Positions 9,025 to 18,262 are shown, counted from the stretch's first letter. The stretch is 64,000 nt of DNA from JAGNXB01 sp942490895 (GCA_942490895.1 CALNZC010000029.1:124001-188000); one strand, 5' to 3'. The notes: a model not told the origin generated them from the sequence alone. Translations and numbers: made by a program.

Positions 9025-10563
9025 ATGATGAAGTCATCTTCTACAGTACAAACCATCATCCGTGGGCTCGTTTTGACCTTTGTATTCGCCCTGGGCGTCA
9101 GTTCAGGTCAGGCCCAACAAGACTTGCATATCTACTACGATGCATTTCACGAAACGTTCCGCGCCATGCGTGGCGACAAGGAAGTGGAGGAATATACCGT
9201 AAAGAAAGGCAACCAGATCTTTCTGCACACGGAGAACTACAACAATTTCATTTATGAACTGGAGGTGCTCCAGCGGAACAAACCCACAGCAAACAAGGGG
9301 AATATGGGCTTCACCAGCCTGATGTCCATGTTATCCCCCACAGGAGGCCTGCCTACAGATATCTTCTCCGGCCTTGCCGGCGGCACCGGATCTGCCAATA
9401 TGTTTGAAAACCTGTTTCCCAAGACAGCGGGGTATATGGATGGTGCGGATATACAAGTCCAGCAATTGATGAGTGCCTATGATGCCTCGATCAGTAATAT
9501 CCGTAAACTGGAAAAGAATATCAATGTCCTGCAAAATGAGCTCAAGGAGATCGAGGATAACATGCGCAATCGCAATCAGGTCCTGGAATATGTTCACGAT
9601 TTGAAATACAACCCAAACATTCCTCCGGTCAAGATCGGTGAGCTCATTACGAAAGAGTTAGAAACATTGCTTCCCAAAGGAGACGTTCGGGTTATCACTT
9701 CGCCCCGACAGCAAGCACTAGACGATTTGATCACTGTCGGAGAGAAATATCGTGCCGAGGTCAGCAAACTGGCGGAGATAGATGCGCAAGCTCAGGATAT
9801 CCCAGAAGGAACACCCAAGTTGAAGACCTTGAAAACCCTCATTCATGATAGCCATCGGGATACCAAACTGGTTGGAGAGGCCCTTTCCGCACAGGAAGGC
9901 AATCTGCGCAATGAAGTCGCACGGGATGCCGGAAAGGAATTTAAAATCATGACCACTATTAACACGGAATACCAGGCTATCATCAACAATGACTTTAAGC
10001 ACACCTATCGCACTCAGGCAAATGACAGCGATCTGGAATTGCAAGTTGTCTTTATTGCCAGGGATAGCACCAACCGTCCCGTCTCTTCGGGCCGTCAGGA
10101 GATCGCCCCTATCCATATCGCTGTGTATGGCGGTCTACAGATCAATGCCAGTGTCGGGGTCAATTTTGGTCAGTTTTCCACAGCACCCCAGAACTACTTT
10201 GTACGGGATTCATTTCTGCGTGCAGAGAATGAAGCCAACTTTATTCCTTTCCTGACCACAAGTGTTCACTTCTATTTCCAAAACCGGAAGAACATCTCTT
10301 ATGGCGGGACATTCGGAGTCGGTATGGCCTTGTCCAACAACGAAAACCTGGAGACACCGACCTTTTTCCTCGGCCCAAGTCTGATCATTGGTAAAAGCCA
10401 AAGTTTCACCGTCAGTGCTGGTGCCATGGGAGGACGGATTCGCCGACTGTCTCAAGGGTATCAGGTAGGAGACCGGTATTCATCAGATGCCAACGTCGTT
10501 CCGACCAAAACCAAATATGAACTGGGTTACTACCTCGGGATCTCATTCAACATGGGCAACTAA
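9025..10563 (+). CDS. Exported protein: coiled coil plus C-terminal beta-barrel-like domain
   Basis: The 512-residue product begins with a signal peptide (LVLTFVFALGVSSGQAQ). The first part (~30-100) is mixed; ~145-185 and ~225-310 are charged, heptad-like helices (SISNIRKLEKNINVLQNELK). The last ~180 residues alternate hydrophobic and polar residues as in an outer-membrane barrel (VYGGLQINASVGVNFGQF; YELGYYLGISFNMGN). The terminal residues FNMGN are not the usual final aromatic, so barrel insertion is uncertain. The gene is divergent from CHASE2 with a 127-base shared upstream region, suggesting joint control. No family was recognised. It ends at a clear terminator. Confidence 0.72.
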   Translation: MMKSSSTVQTIIRGLVLTFVFALGVSSGQAQQDLHIYYDAFHETFRAMRGDKEVEEYTVKKGNQIFLHTENYNNFIYELEVLQRNKPTANKGNMGFTSLMSMLSPTGGLPTDIFSGLAGGTGSANMFENLFPKTAGYMDGADIQVQQLMSAYDASISNIRKLEKNINVLQNELKEIEDNMRNRNQVLEYVHDLKYNPNIPPVKIGELITKELETLLPKGDVRVITSPRQQALDDLITVGEKYRAEVSKLAEIDAQAQDIPEGTPKLKTLKTLIHDSHRDTKLVGEALSAQEGNLRNEVARDAGKEFKIMTTINTEYQAIINNDFKHTYRTQANDSDLELQVVFIARDSTNRPVSSGRQEIAPIHIAVYGGLQINASVGVNFGQFSTAPQNYFVRDSFLRAENEANFIPFLTTSVHFYFQNRKNISYGGTFGVGMALSNNENLETPTFFLGPSLIIGKSQSFTVSAGAMGGRIRRLSQGYQVGDRYSSDANVVPTKTKYELGYYLGISFNMGN

Positions 10564-10615
10564 ACATTACCCAGGGGGTCTACCCGACTTCTGATCTACC
10601 GTTCAATAAAAATAT

Positions 10616-10644
10616 AGAGCCCCGATTCCTCGGGGCTCTTTTTG
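10616..10644 (+). terminator. Rho-independent terminator after 9025-10563
   Basis: Ten-base stem agagccccga / tcggggctct with loop ttcc, followed by five T residues, 50 bases after the stop codon. Confidence 0.9.
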
Positions 10645-10693
10645 TGGAGCGACCGGTTTATTGAGTTCTACATGCCGGGGGCGTGGTTTCTGT

Positions 10694-11872
10694 GTTCCTT
10701 GTTCCTTTGTTCCTGATTCCTGGTTGGACTCCGGATCTGGGATTTCGTCTTTGACGCCTGGATGCCCAGACATCTGTCCCTCATCATTGGAATGGATCGT
10801 CTGGATTCAATATCGGGCCTTGCGGCCAACCAGTTTAAGGGAGGCCGGAGGCCTCCTGTTCAATGGTTAATGTGGCCCAAACTGCTCGGGGTTCATCTTT
10901 GATCAGGGGACGAGACTTCGGGGACCCCTGGAACGTTGAACCCGAAGGAACTCGAATATTGCGAGGTGTCTGGACAGCCCTGTTTTATCATCCGCTAAAG
11001 GCTGCCAAAAATATTCCTTGTTCCTGTGTTCCTGATTCCTGGTTGGACTACGGATCTGGGATTTCATCTTTGACGCCTGGATGTTCAATATCGGGCCTTG
11101 CAGCCAACCAGTTTAAGGGAGGCCAGAGGCCTCCTGTTCAATGGTTAATGTGGCCCAGAGTGCCTGGGATTCATCTTTGAACAGGGGACGAGACTTCGGG
11201 GACCCCTGGAACGTTGAACCCGAATATTGCGGGATGTTTGGATTCCTGCCTGTATGCCTAAGGCCTGGTTCCTGTGTTCCTTGTTGAATAGGGGCTATTG
11301 ACCCCAGCAGTGGCCTAAATGATGAATACATTTCAGGGTTCAATGTCCCTCATACTTGGAATTTAATAGCCCGGGGTTTCAACCCCGGGTTTAGGATCAG
11401 ACAACGAGACGTTTTGGCGATATTTTTGCTCCGCAAAAATGGTGACAAAACACCCCAACGATGGCGGCCCGATTACATCCGAGGCCAAAAGTGTCAATCC
11501 ATATCTGAAGCTAAGACCCATAGAGTGGTGAGACACCACCCATATTTATTCGTTCTGAGAAAGCAGTGGCAGAAACTCCTTCCTCGCTTTGCCGTTGAGA
11601 CACCGACGACGGAGGGTGAAGAAGGAAAAATGATTTGCTGCGATTCCACCTGTTGGTGGATTCCTGGTTGGGCTCCAGATCAGGGATTTCGTCTTTGACG
11701 CCTGGATGCCCTGACGTTTCGCAGAGCGCAAGTCTGGATTCAGACATCTGTCCCTCCTCATTGGAATGGATCGTCTGGATTCAAGGTCGGGCTTTGCGGC
11801 CCAACCTGTTTAAAGGAGGCCAGAGGCCTCCTGTTCAATGTGGCCCAGAGTGCCTGGGATTCAACTTTGGAT
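10694..11872. repeat. Gene-free nest of three ~200-bp dispersed repeat copies
   Basis: The 1.43 kb between 10563 and 11994 has no credible gene. Three imperfect copies of one element lie at about 10694-10969, 11014-11242 and 11659-11870, all in the same orientation. Each starts with a ttcctgattcctggttgg segment, continues with gacgcctggatg, then ggaggcc(g/a)gaggcctcctg, and copies 1 and 2 also share cgagacttcggggacccctg. Open frames here follow the repeats and lack gene-like composition. Fragments of the same family recur at 45477-45842. Confidence 0.85.
11364..11463. repeat. Double-hairpin REP-like element, copy 1
   Basis: Two hairpins in a row: cccgggg-tttcaa-ccccggg and, 50 bases on, atttttg-ctccg-caaaaat followed by ggtgacaaaacaccccaacg. 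An almost identical arrangement lies at 46018-46115, 34.6 kb away. Short paired hairpins in gene-free DNA resemble REP/BIME elements; no REP-associated transposase is in the window. Confidence 0.75.
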
Positions 11873-11993
11873 ATTGAATCCAGAAGATCTATTCGATCGG
11901 TTTGTCAAATACAGGCATGGTCATGTACCCCTTAACAGTCAACACTGCTTCGAATTGGCACTGAATGGGTTGATGATCAGAGGACCGATCGCA

Positions 11994-13676
11994 TCATGCC
12001 CGCTTGATACGGAAGACCGCCCAATTGACGACGTTCCCTTTTCGATCCGTACGGAAGATGATCTGCTGGTTATTGTACACCAGCCACTCCCCTTGCACAC
12101 CAATCAGGCGACGGGTAGGATCACCATACAGGTCCTTGATCTTATTGATCGGATCGCCTACTTTGATCCCTTCAAAGCTCACTCCACTATACCCAGGGTC
12201 GGCGACATGCACAAATCCATAGATCTCTTTTCCAGACATGTCGGTGTGCACCAGAACGGTTGATGCTTTTTCACGAGCCATCGCATAGGTGAATGAACCG
12301 ACGATATCCCCGAGCATGATTTCCGGAACAAAGCGTTCCAGCGAGAAGGATGCATACAGCTTATCGAGATTGAAGTTGTCGATCATCTCTTCACTGGAGA
12401 TCCGTCCAGGCAGGCTTGGCGGTGGCAGTGACTCCCCGCGAAGAACCTGAAGGTTCATGGCCGCTAACGGATTATTCAGGGATGCTGCTTCTGAGAAAGA
12501 TGTCTTTGCAGCGGCTGCGTCCTTACTCACAGCCTGGATGATTCCGCTGAGGATAAGTGCATCAGACTCTGCAGCTTTGTCACCTGCCTTTTTGGCTTTG
12601 CGAATGGCTTTTCGCGCCAGGTCGTCTGCATCTTCTAAATGGCCCAATTCAGCCTCCACACAGCCCATATTGATCAACGCCGGCAAGTATGCTGGATCCA
12701 GATCATAGGCGGCCTGGAAGTGACGCAGGGCTTCCTGCAGCAAGGCAGTTTGTTCGTCCGGTCCACCACCTCGACTGGCCATGCGACTGGAAAAGTCCAG
12801 TTGCAGGGGATATACAAATTGAGGTCCGTCCTGCTTCCTGGATTCCATGGCAGACAAAGCTGCAGCTACACCCAGATTGTTGTAGATCTCCCGGCTCTGG
12901 AAGCCGCCCTTGGTGAGGATATATTCATAATAGGAACGCGCCCAGTCAAACTGGTGGGTCGCCAGAAAATATCCTGCCAGATCATAGATCCCGATGAGTT
13001 CCTTGAGACGGTCCATACTGATCTTGGCAATCGCTTTCCGTTCATCCAATGAAGGATATTGCGAGGTTGCACTGGTGGCGGGCAGGTTGTACCCTGCATA
13101 TAGTTTAGACAATAGTTCTGGAGCGATTTTCAAGGTGGAATAGCCTGCAGTATGCGCGAGCAGGCCGCCCATTTGATCCGCCTGGGTCTCCAGGAGCATC
13201 TTGTTGGCCAATGCTTTTTCGCGGATCTGATCAGCTGTTCTGGACCCCTGGTGTTCCCGGATAAAGTGGTCCTCCCAGTTGTGCTTTTCGTAATAGTGGA
13301 TGAGCTCATGACCGAGCAATGTGGCCAGGGCATTCAATGAATCAGCGCCAAAACTTGCACAGATATCATAGGCCTTTTCCTCGAGGAGGATGACTGCTTC
13401 ATCTCCATTAGCGGCTGCAATCATTCGGGGGACCGGACTGATCTCCAGCCGGGGGCGGATCATATTACTATTCCCTGACGCCTCTACCAATTGGTCAAAA
13501 ACGGCTTTGGTCACTTCATATTTATAGCTTTTCCGGGCGTTGACCAGTTCATCAACAGATGCAAATCGACCTGTCTCTGAATCACCAAAGGCAAACCAAC
13601 CGGTTTGTTCTTCCTGAGCATTCAGAAAAAAGCATCCAAAGAGGAATAAAACAAGGGAGTAATAGCGCATAGTCAT
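11994..13676 (-). CDS. Exported M48-like zinc metalloprotease with TPR repeats (paralogue)
   Basis: ATG at 13676 (or 13670) is chosen because it directly precedes the signal peptide YYSLVLFLFGCFFLNAQ; the frame upstream is not signal-like. HELIH lies at residues 123-127 and ETQAD at 163-167, the HExxH plus ExxAD zinc site of M48 enzymes. TPR-like helices fill ~195-440 (REIYNNLGVAAALSAM; AYLPALINMGCVEAELGHLE). The C-terminal domain (~470-560) shares LYGDP and VYNNQQIIF with the paralogue at 566-2437, including a W-rich end. The two genes bracket the caspase/CHASE2/FecR block and point the same way. Both sites look intact, so both are probably active; substrates are unknown. Confidence 0.8.
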   Translation of the reverse strand: MTMRYYSLVLFLFGCFFLNAQEEQTGWFAFGDSETGRFASVDELVNARKSYKYEVTKAVFDQLVEASGNSNMIRPRLEISPVPRMIAAANGDEAVILLEEKAYDICASFGADSLNALATLLGHELIHYYEKHNWEDHFIREHQGSRTADQIREKALANKMLLETQADQMGGLLAHTAGYSTLKIAPELLSKLYAGYNLPATSATSQYPSLDERKAIAKISMDRLKELIGIYDLAGYFLATHQFDWARSYYEYILTKGGFQSREIYNNLGVAAALSAMESRKQDGPQFVYPLQLDFSSRMASRGGGPDEQTALLQEALRHFQAAYDLDPAYLPALINMGCVEAELGHLEDADDLARKAIRKAKKAGDKAAESDALILSGIIQAVSKDAAAAKTSFSEAASLNNPLAAMNLQVLRGESLPPPSLPGRISSEEMIDNFNLDKLYASFSLERFVPEIMLGDIVGSFTYAMAREKASTVLVHTDMSGKEIYGFVHVADPGYSGVSFEGIKVGDPINKIKDLYGDPTRRLIGVQGEWLVYNNQQIIFRTDRKGNVVNWAVFRIKRA

Positions 13677-13810
13677 GGTTCCGGTTTTAAGATAGGACAC
13701 TTCAGGGAGTCTACTGTTACCCCGGAAGTGAAAACTTCCGACCAAATGCCTATCCGAGTCGGCCAATGCATCTAGACAGAACCCTGTTGGCCATTTCTTG
13801 GACGTCGGAT

Positions 13811-14473
13811 TTAAAAGACGAAATGGTATCCGACTGCCAATTGAATCGTCCTGTTCTTATAGTCTACATCCGTCGCAACTCCGTTGGCATCGGTGAACGT
13901 AGCGGTATCAATCGGGTTCAATCCAAGGTCATATTGACCTTGCAGGAAGATACGACCGATATAGGTCCGCAAACCAAAGGAAAGACCCAGATCATTTTCT
14001 TCAAAGCGCTCAGGGACGTCTTCCTCCCAGGTACCATCAATATTTCGATCAGACCTCAAATGGATGCCATAATAAGCACCTGCATAGACACCTAACTGAG
14101 GCCAGATCTTGTACTCCACCTGTGGCTGAATTTCAAAATACTTGAACAGCCATTTTTCATCATTAGCGCCGGGATTGGAGTTGATCATCTGCCCTCCGCG
14201 TTGATTGTAGAGTAAACCCAGTTCTACTTCAATCTTATCCATGAAAATATAACCAAATCGCCCTCCGAACGATGTATAGGTTGCCCATTCCATGCTTTGG
14301 CCCATGACATCGGATGAGGCATGGATACGGCTGATATTCAGGCCAGCCTGTGGCGTGAAGGTAAACTGAGCCTTGAGCGATGGGGCAGCCAATAGCAAGA
14401 CAGCCAGCAAAACAAGTACCCGACCCAGTTGGCGCGAAACGAAGGATTGTAGATGAGTCATATGAATCGTCAT
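13811..14473 (-). CDS. Outer-membrane beta-barrel protein (PorT/OMP_b-brl family)
   Basis: The 220-residue product has a signal peptide (LVLLAVLLLAAPSLKAQ) and then alternating amphipathic strands. Typical of the small Bacteroidota barrel family are FTPQAGLNISRI at the start, FGGRFGYIFMDKIEVELGLLYNQRGGQ in the middle and the closing strand IQLAVGYHFVF with a terminal Phe. Such eight-stranded barrels sit in the outer membrane as structural or accessory proteins, with PorT as the T9SS-linked example. No specific role can be assigned. ATG 14473 or 14461; both keep the signal peptide. Confidence 0.78.
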   Translation of the reverse strand: MTIHMTHLQSFVSRQLGRVLVLLAVLLLAAPSLKAQFTFTPQAGLNISRIHASSDVMGQSMEWATYTSFGGRFGYIFMDKIEVELGLLYNQRGGQMINSNPGANDEKWLFKYFEIQPQVEYKIWPQLGVYAGAYYGIHLRSDRNIDGTWEEDVPERFEENDLGLSFGLRTYIGRIFLQGQYDLGLNPIDTATFTDANGVATDVDYKNRTIQLAVGYHFVF

Positions 14474-14548
14474 AAGTTCAATAAGTCAACGTAAAGAATT
14501 GGGTTTGCATATTTGGTCAACAAAACTAACATCTTCTGTGTGGCTAGC

Positions 14549-15190
14549 CTAACCTTTCAATACACTCCAGGTACCCGTGATCCTGGCGTCAATATGGATA
14601 TCCCCCGGATCGACCTCCAGAGGAGCACTCTCCTTCATGGCAGACATCCGCACTTGCAACCCTCCTTCCCGGTGAGTGGGTTCGCCACCATATCGGATCT
14701 CTATCAAATCACCGAGCTTGGTCCCGGCAGCTTGTGCCAGTATTGATGCATCTCGTCTGGCTTGTTGTACGGCCTTTTCCAGGGCCTCATCTCTTTGCTT
14801 TTGATCATCTGCAAGCCCAAAGTTCAGTTGGAATTCAGCCTTACTTTCTGAATGACTCAGTACCTGTAGGACCTGCCCCAATTTTTCCTTGTCAAATGGC
14901 ATACAAATACTGAGATGTTGACGGGCGTCATACCCCTGGAAGGTTTGCTTCCCCTCGTGGAATTCGTATCTCGGTTGTACGCCAAAATGACCCGTTCGCA
15001 ACTCAGCGACATCCAGGGCAACCGCCATGAGGTCGGCACGCAACTGGTGGACTCGATTGGCCAGACCCTGCAAACAAGGACTGTACTCAAGCGATGATTC
15101 CACCATTTGAAATGAAAAGGTCACCTGATCAGGTGTTGCCGATACTCGGGCTCGACCTTCCACGGTAATCTGTGCAGGCGAATGGGACAT
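14549..15190 (-). CDS. SIMPL-domain (DUF541) protein
   Basis: ATG at 15190 is chosen since it lies 10 bases after the FKBP stop; the longer frame would overlap that gene. The 213-residue protein opens with ITVEGRARVSATPDQVTFSF, the hallmark start of SIMPL/DUF541 domains, and continues with the helical middle and RVHQLRADLMAVALD. It ends in IDARITGTWSVL, the usual closing strand. No signal peptide is visible, unlike the E. coli periplasmic relatives. Family function is unclear; some members are linked to oxidative stress or signalling. Probably one operon with the FKBP gene. Confidence 0.85.
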   Translation of the reverse strand: MSHSPAQITVEGRARVSATPDQVTFSFQMVESSLEYSPCLQGLANRVHQLRADLMAVALDVAELRTGHFGVQPRYEFHEGKQTFQGYDARQHLSICMPFDKEKLGQVLQVLSHSESKAEFQLNFGLADDQKQRDEALEKAVQQARRDASILAQAAGTKLGDLIEIRYGGEPTHREGGLQVRMSAMKESAPLEVDPGDIHIDARITGTWSVLKG

Positions 15191-15200
15191 AAAGCTGTAA

Positions 15201-15665
15201 TTATTGAATGTTGACCAATTGGATGTCAAAGATCAGCACTGCATTTGGAGGGACCTTCTCTGAAGGGGAATTTGAACCGTAGGCCAATCCGGATGGGATC
15301 AGCAATTTCCCTTTTCCACCCTTTCTGAACTTGGGTATCCCTTCCTGCCAACCCTTGATGACCTGATAGAGATAGAAGGTTGGCGGATTCCCCCCGATGC
15401 TTTCCTCAAAAATCGTCCCATCCGGCAATGAGCCCACATAGGCTACAGTCACCTTCGACTGACTGGTGGGGTAGGACGTCCCAGACCCGGGGTCCTGAAT
15501 AATATAATGTAATCCTGAAGCAGTCCGTTGTGCAACCAATCCCTGATCGGCGAGGTACTCTTCGATGATGACGATATCCTCTTCCAGTTGTAGCGCCGCC
15601 GTTTGATCTTCCTTTTGGCAGGAAAACAGGCTGAAGAAGAGAAGAAGATAGATATTGCTTTTCAT
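15201..15665 (-). CDS. FKBP-type peptidyl-prolyl isomerase lipoprotein
   Basis: ATG at 15665 gives a lipoprotein signal (YLLLFFSLFSC, Cys at residue 16). After a short linker, residues ~50-155 form an FKBP domain: VTVAYVGSLPDGTIFEES, then IKGWQEGIPKFRKGGKGKLL, IPSGLAYG and PPNAVLIFDIQLV, covering the usual Y/D/F/W/Y active-site pattern. The enzyme would isomerise Xaa-Pro bonds in folding periplasmic or outer-membrane proteins. It is the upstream gene of a two-gene unit with the SIMPL protein. The size fits single-domain Bacteroidota FKBP lipoproteins. Confidence 0.92.
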   Translation of the reverse strand: MKSNIYLLLFFSLFSCQKEDQTAALQLEEDIVIIEEYLADQGLVAQRTASGLHYIIQDPGSGTSYPTSQSKVTVAYVGSLPDGTIFEESIGGNPPTFYLYQVIKGWQEGIPKFRKGGKGKLLIPSGLAYGSNSPSEKVPPNAVLIFDIQLVNIQ

Positions 15666-15777
15666 GGTCATAAGTCGGGTATTCACAACTGCAAGATACG
15701 CCGCTTTTATTGCCTCCCTGGAGAACCGCGCCCTGACCAGTCATCTTCTGCGGCCAACATGAGGGCTCTTCAATCCG

Positions 15778-15785
15778 TATCTTTG
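15778..15785 (+). promoter_or_regulatory. TATCTTTG -7 box upstream of GH13 gene
   Basis: An exact match to the Bacteroidota -7 consensus TAnnTTTG, 22 bases before the ATG at 15808. No clear -33 TTG is present at 17-23 bases, so confidence is moderate. Confidence 0.45.
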
Positions 15786-15807
15786 CCTGATCAATCCAAA
15801 GGATATT

Positions 15808-17574
15808 ATGGCTCTGAAAAAATATATCCGCCACCTGACTCTGGTCTGTTTACTCACCCTTCCATTTGTGTTGCTATCACAAGAAGGGCTACGTGTCGAA
15901 CCGCCCCATTGGTGGACCTCTATGCCCAGCAATGAATTGACGATCCTGTTGCATGAGGCCGGTATCGCCAGTTGGACTCCTACTATTCGTGAGAAGAGTT
16001 TGCGCCTGAAAGAGGTGCTGCCTTGTGATCATCCGAACTATCTCTGGATCACCCTCACCTGGGACGCCGTATTCAAGGCATCCACGATCACTATTCAGTT
16101 GGCACGTGAAGGACAGATCAGGGAGATCCCCTTTACGTTTAAAGCCAAGAACAGACATTTTCACCCTGCCGGCTTACAGGCGGATGACATCCTGTATGTC
16201 ATCCATCCAGACCGGTTTGCAAATGGTGACCCTGAAAATGACAAGGCCCTGCACTCTTTGATCAAACGAAAAGACCCCGGGGCCCGGCACGGGGGCGATC
16301 TCCAGGGGGTGCTCCAACATCTGGACCACATCAAAAGCCTGGGCGCCAATGCTATTCTCCTCTACCCTGTCGAAGAGGCAAAAGGGAAGCAGCCTGCATT
16401 TCCTGAAAGTTCGATCACAGATCATTTCACTGTGGATCCCCGTTATGGCGACACGGCGATCTATCGGAGGCTCATCCAGCGTCTGCATCAGAAGAAGATG
16501 AAAATCGTGAAAGATGTTGCCTATCCATTTGCTGGAAGGGAACATCCGCTGATCCAGGATCTCCCCTTCCCCAACTGGCTCACTCGGGAACAATCACAGA
16601 AGTTGTCCAATGGTAAAACTCAAATTAGCTGGAACCTCTCGAATCCGTTACTACGAGAATATTTGACCCAGACGACGCTTTGGTGGATGGAAGAATTTCA
16701 ATTGGACGCACTGCGCCTGGATCATTATGCGCAGATGGATCGCGCATTTGCGGACCACTTGATCCAAACGGTAGAAAGCGCTTATCCCGGCGTCAGTATC
16801 TATGCGGACATTCCAGCGAGCAGCCCGGAGATGCTGAGTCAGTCGACCCTCACCCGACAGGACCGCCGTTCGAGTGATCCGGCATTACAGCATGTGGTGA
16901 ATTATCCCCTGCAAGCAGCTGCAGAGGGGATGTTCTCCCCTTCCAGTGGTTCGGGAGGAATGGACGGGCTGCAAGCCGTTTTACAGGCGGATGATCTGTT
17001 TCTGGACCCCAGTCGCAATATCAACTTTCTGGATGACCGCCGCACCACACGCTGGTTTGGTCGACAAGGGAGAGACCTGGATAAATTCAAAACCGGCCTT
17101 GCGATACTGGCAACAGTCCGGGGGATCCCAGCCATCTATTATGGTACAGAGATCCTGATGAAACAGACCAAGAGTGCCGGTAAGGTCAGTGAAGATTTCC
17201 CGGGCGGATGGCCCCGAGATCGGCGGAACAAATTCACCGACAGAGGCCGGAAGAAAAAGGAAAAAGAAGCGTTTCGCACCCTCCAGCGCTACCTCACCTG
17301 GCGGTCGAACAATCAGGCCATCACCCGGGGAACGCTGGTCTCCTATCCCCTTCAAAATAATGTGTACACCTTCTTCCGACGGTATGGGGAGAACCTGGTG
17401 ATGGTGGTGATCAATGGAGATGAGGCGAAACAAGATCTGATCCTCGACCGGTTTCGGGATACGATCCGGGGCTATGCCACTGCCCGGGATATCCTGACCG
17501 GGGAGATCTATATGTTGGATCAACCATGGTCGCTGGCCGGATTGGAAAGTCGGGTATTGGAATTGGAGCGCTAA
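15808..17574 (+). CDS. GH13 amylase-family protein with degenerate catalytic site
   Basis: The 588-residue exported protein (signal CLLTLPFVLLSQ) has the layout of Bacteroidota cyclomaltodextrinase/SusG-like enzymes: N-terminal beta domain (VEPPHWWTSMPSNELTILLH), GH13 barrel from ~130 (DILYVIHPDRFANGDPEND; RHGGDLQGVLQHLDHIK; GIPAIYYGTEILM) and a C-terminal beta domain. Several catalytic motifs are changed. Region I has YPFAG where VFNHCG is usual (P240, F241). Region II keeps the nucleophile (LRLD, D305). Region III has YAD in place of GE (D334 for the acid/base Glu). Region IV has FLDDRR in place of FLDNHD (D410, R411, R412). It is probably catalytically inactive or strongly altered, perhaps glycan binding. 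Confidence 0.85.
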   Translation: MALKKYIRHLTLVCLLTLPFVLLSQEGLRVEPPHWWTSMPSNELTILLHEAGIASWTPTIREKSLRLKEVLPCDHPNYLWITLTWDAVFKASTITIQLAREGQIREIPFTFKAKNRHFHPAGLQADDILYVIHPDRFANGDPENDKALHSLIKRKDPGARHGGDLQGVLQHLDHIKSLGANAILLYPVEEAKGKQPAFPESSITDHFTVDPRYGDTAIYRRLIQRLHQKKMKIVKDVAYPFAGREHPLIQDLPFPNWLTREQSQKLSNGKTQISWNLSNPLLREYLTQTTLWWMEEFQLDALRLDHYAQMDRAFADHLIQTVESAYPGVSIYADIPASSPEMLSQSTLTRQDRRSSDPALQHVVNYPLQAAAEGMFSPSSGSGGMDGLQAVLQADDLFLDPSRNINFLDDRRTTRWFGRQGRDLDKFKTGLAILATVRGIPAIYYGTEILMKQTKSAGKVSEDFPGGWPRDRRNKFTDRGRKKKEKEAFRTLQRYLTWRSNNQAITRGTLVSYPLQNNVYTFFRRYGENLVMVVINGDEAKQDLILDRFRDTIRGYATARDILTGEIYMLDQPWSLAGLESRVLELER

Positions 17575-17590
17575 GCTTTTTTAAGCCTGT

Positions 17591-18190
17591 TTATTTCATC
17601 AATCGCACCAGCTGCCAGATGGCTAAGGCCAGAAAGACCGCTGCGATGATCCGATTGAGGTGTCGCGTTACTTTTTCAGATTTTTTCTCGATCACCCGAC
17701 CCAGGAAAGTAAAGATGACCATGGAGGCAAACGCACCCAGCACAGCTCCACTGATCAGCCAGATCCAGATCGGTTTTTCTTCCACTGGAAAGGCCATCAA
17801 CCCCAGCCAGAGGAACCAGAACGGATAGACCAGGACATAGATCAGGGAGAGTCCGACACCTCGCCAGAAGGGTCGGTTCTGGACAACCTCTCCTTCTGTT
17901 TTCGAGGGTTTTGCCCTGTAGTAATACCAGGCCAATCCCAGAAAGACCGGGATTGCCACCCATTGCAGAATGGATTCCAGAGTGGTGTGTGCCGCGAAAA
18001 AGCCAAAACCAAAGAGGACGATCAAGAGCTGAAGTCCTTCTACCAGGGTTGCCCCTAAGCCCATCCACAAAGCAGGCCGTGGACCTCGATGGACCGCAGT
18101 GGCCAGTACATTCAAATTGATCATCCCAAAGGGAAGGGAACCCAGCAAGCTGATCCCGAAAGCCATCATAAAATAACCGAATGAATGCAT
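17591..18190 (-). CDS. LysE-family membrane exporter
   Basis: ATG at 18190 is the first ATG; the frame could extend to a TTG at 18211. The product has about six transmembrane helices. The start, FGYFMMAFGISLLGSLPFGM, with a G/P-rich first helix and NLNV, matches LysE/RhtB exporters, and WMGLGATLVEGLQLLIVLFG is the second-helix region. LysE proteins export amino acids or similar small molecules across the inner membrane. It is divergent from the GT-C-like gene, with a short gap, and convergent with the GH13 gene. Substrate is not predictable. Confidence 0.78.
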   Translation of the reverse strand: MHSFGYFMMAFGISLLGSLPFGMINLNVLATAVHRGPRPALWMGLGATLVEGLQLLIVLFGFGFFAAHTTLESILQWVAIPVFLGLAWYYYRAKPSKTEGEVVQNRPFWRGVGLSLIYVLVYPFWFLWLGLMAFPVEEKPIWIWLISGAVLGAFASMVIFTFLGRVIEKKSEKVTRHLNRIIAAVFLALAIWQLVRLMK

Positions 18191-18262
18191 GAATTCCGTT
18201 AATTTGCCCAAGATACACCACCCGCTTCAGGCTTGTCCCGCATTTCCATCCAAAATCCTTCC

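Noticed and set aside
10661..11877. Several open frames of 60-105 codons in the repeat nest
   Set aside because: They follow the repeat copies, lie on both strands, and have no recognisable protein features.
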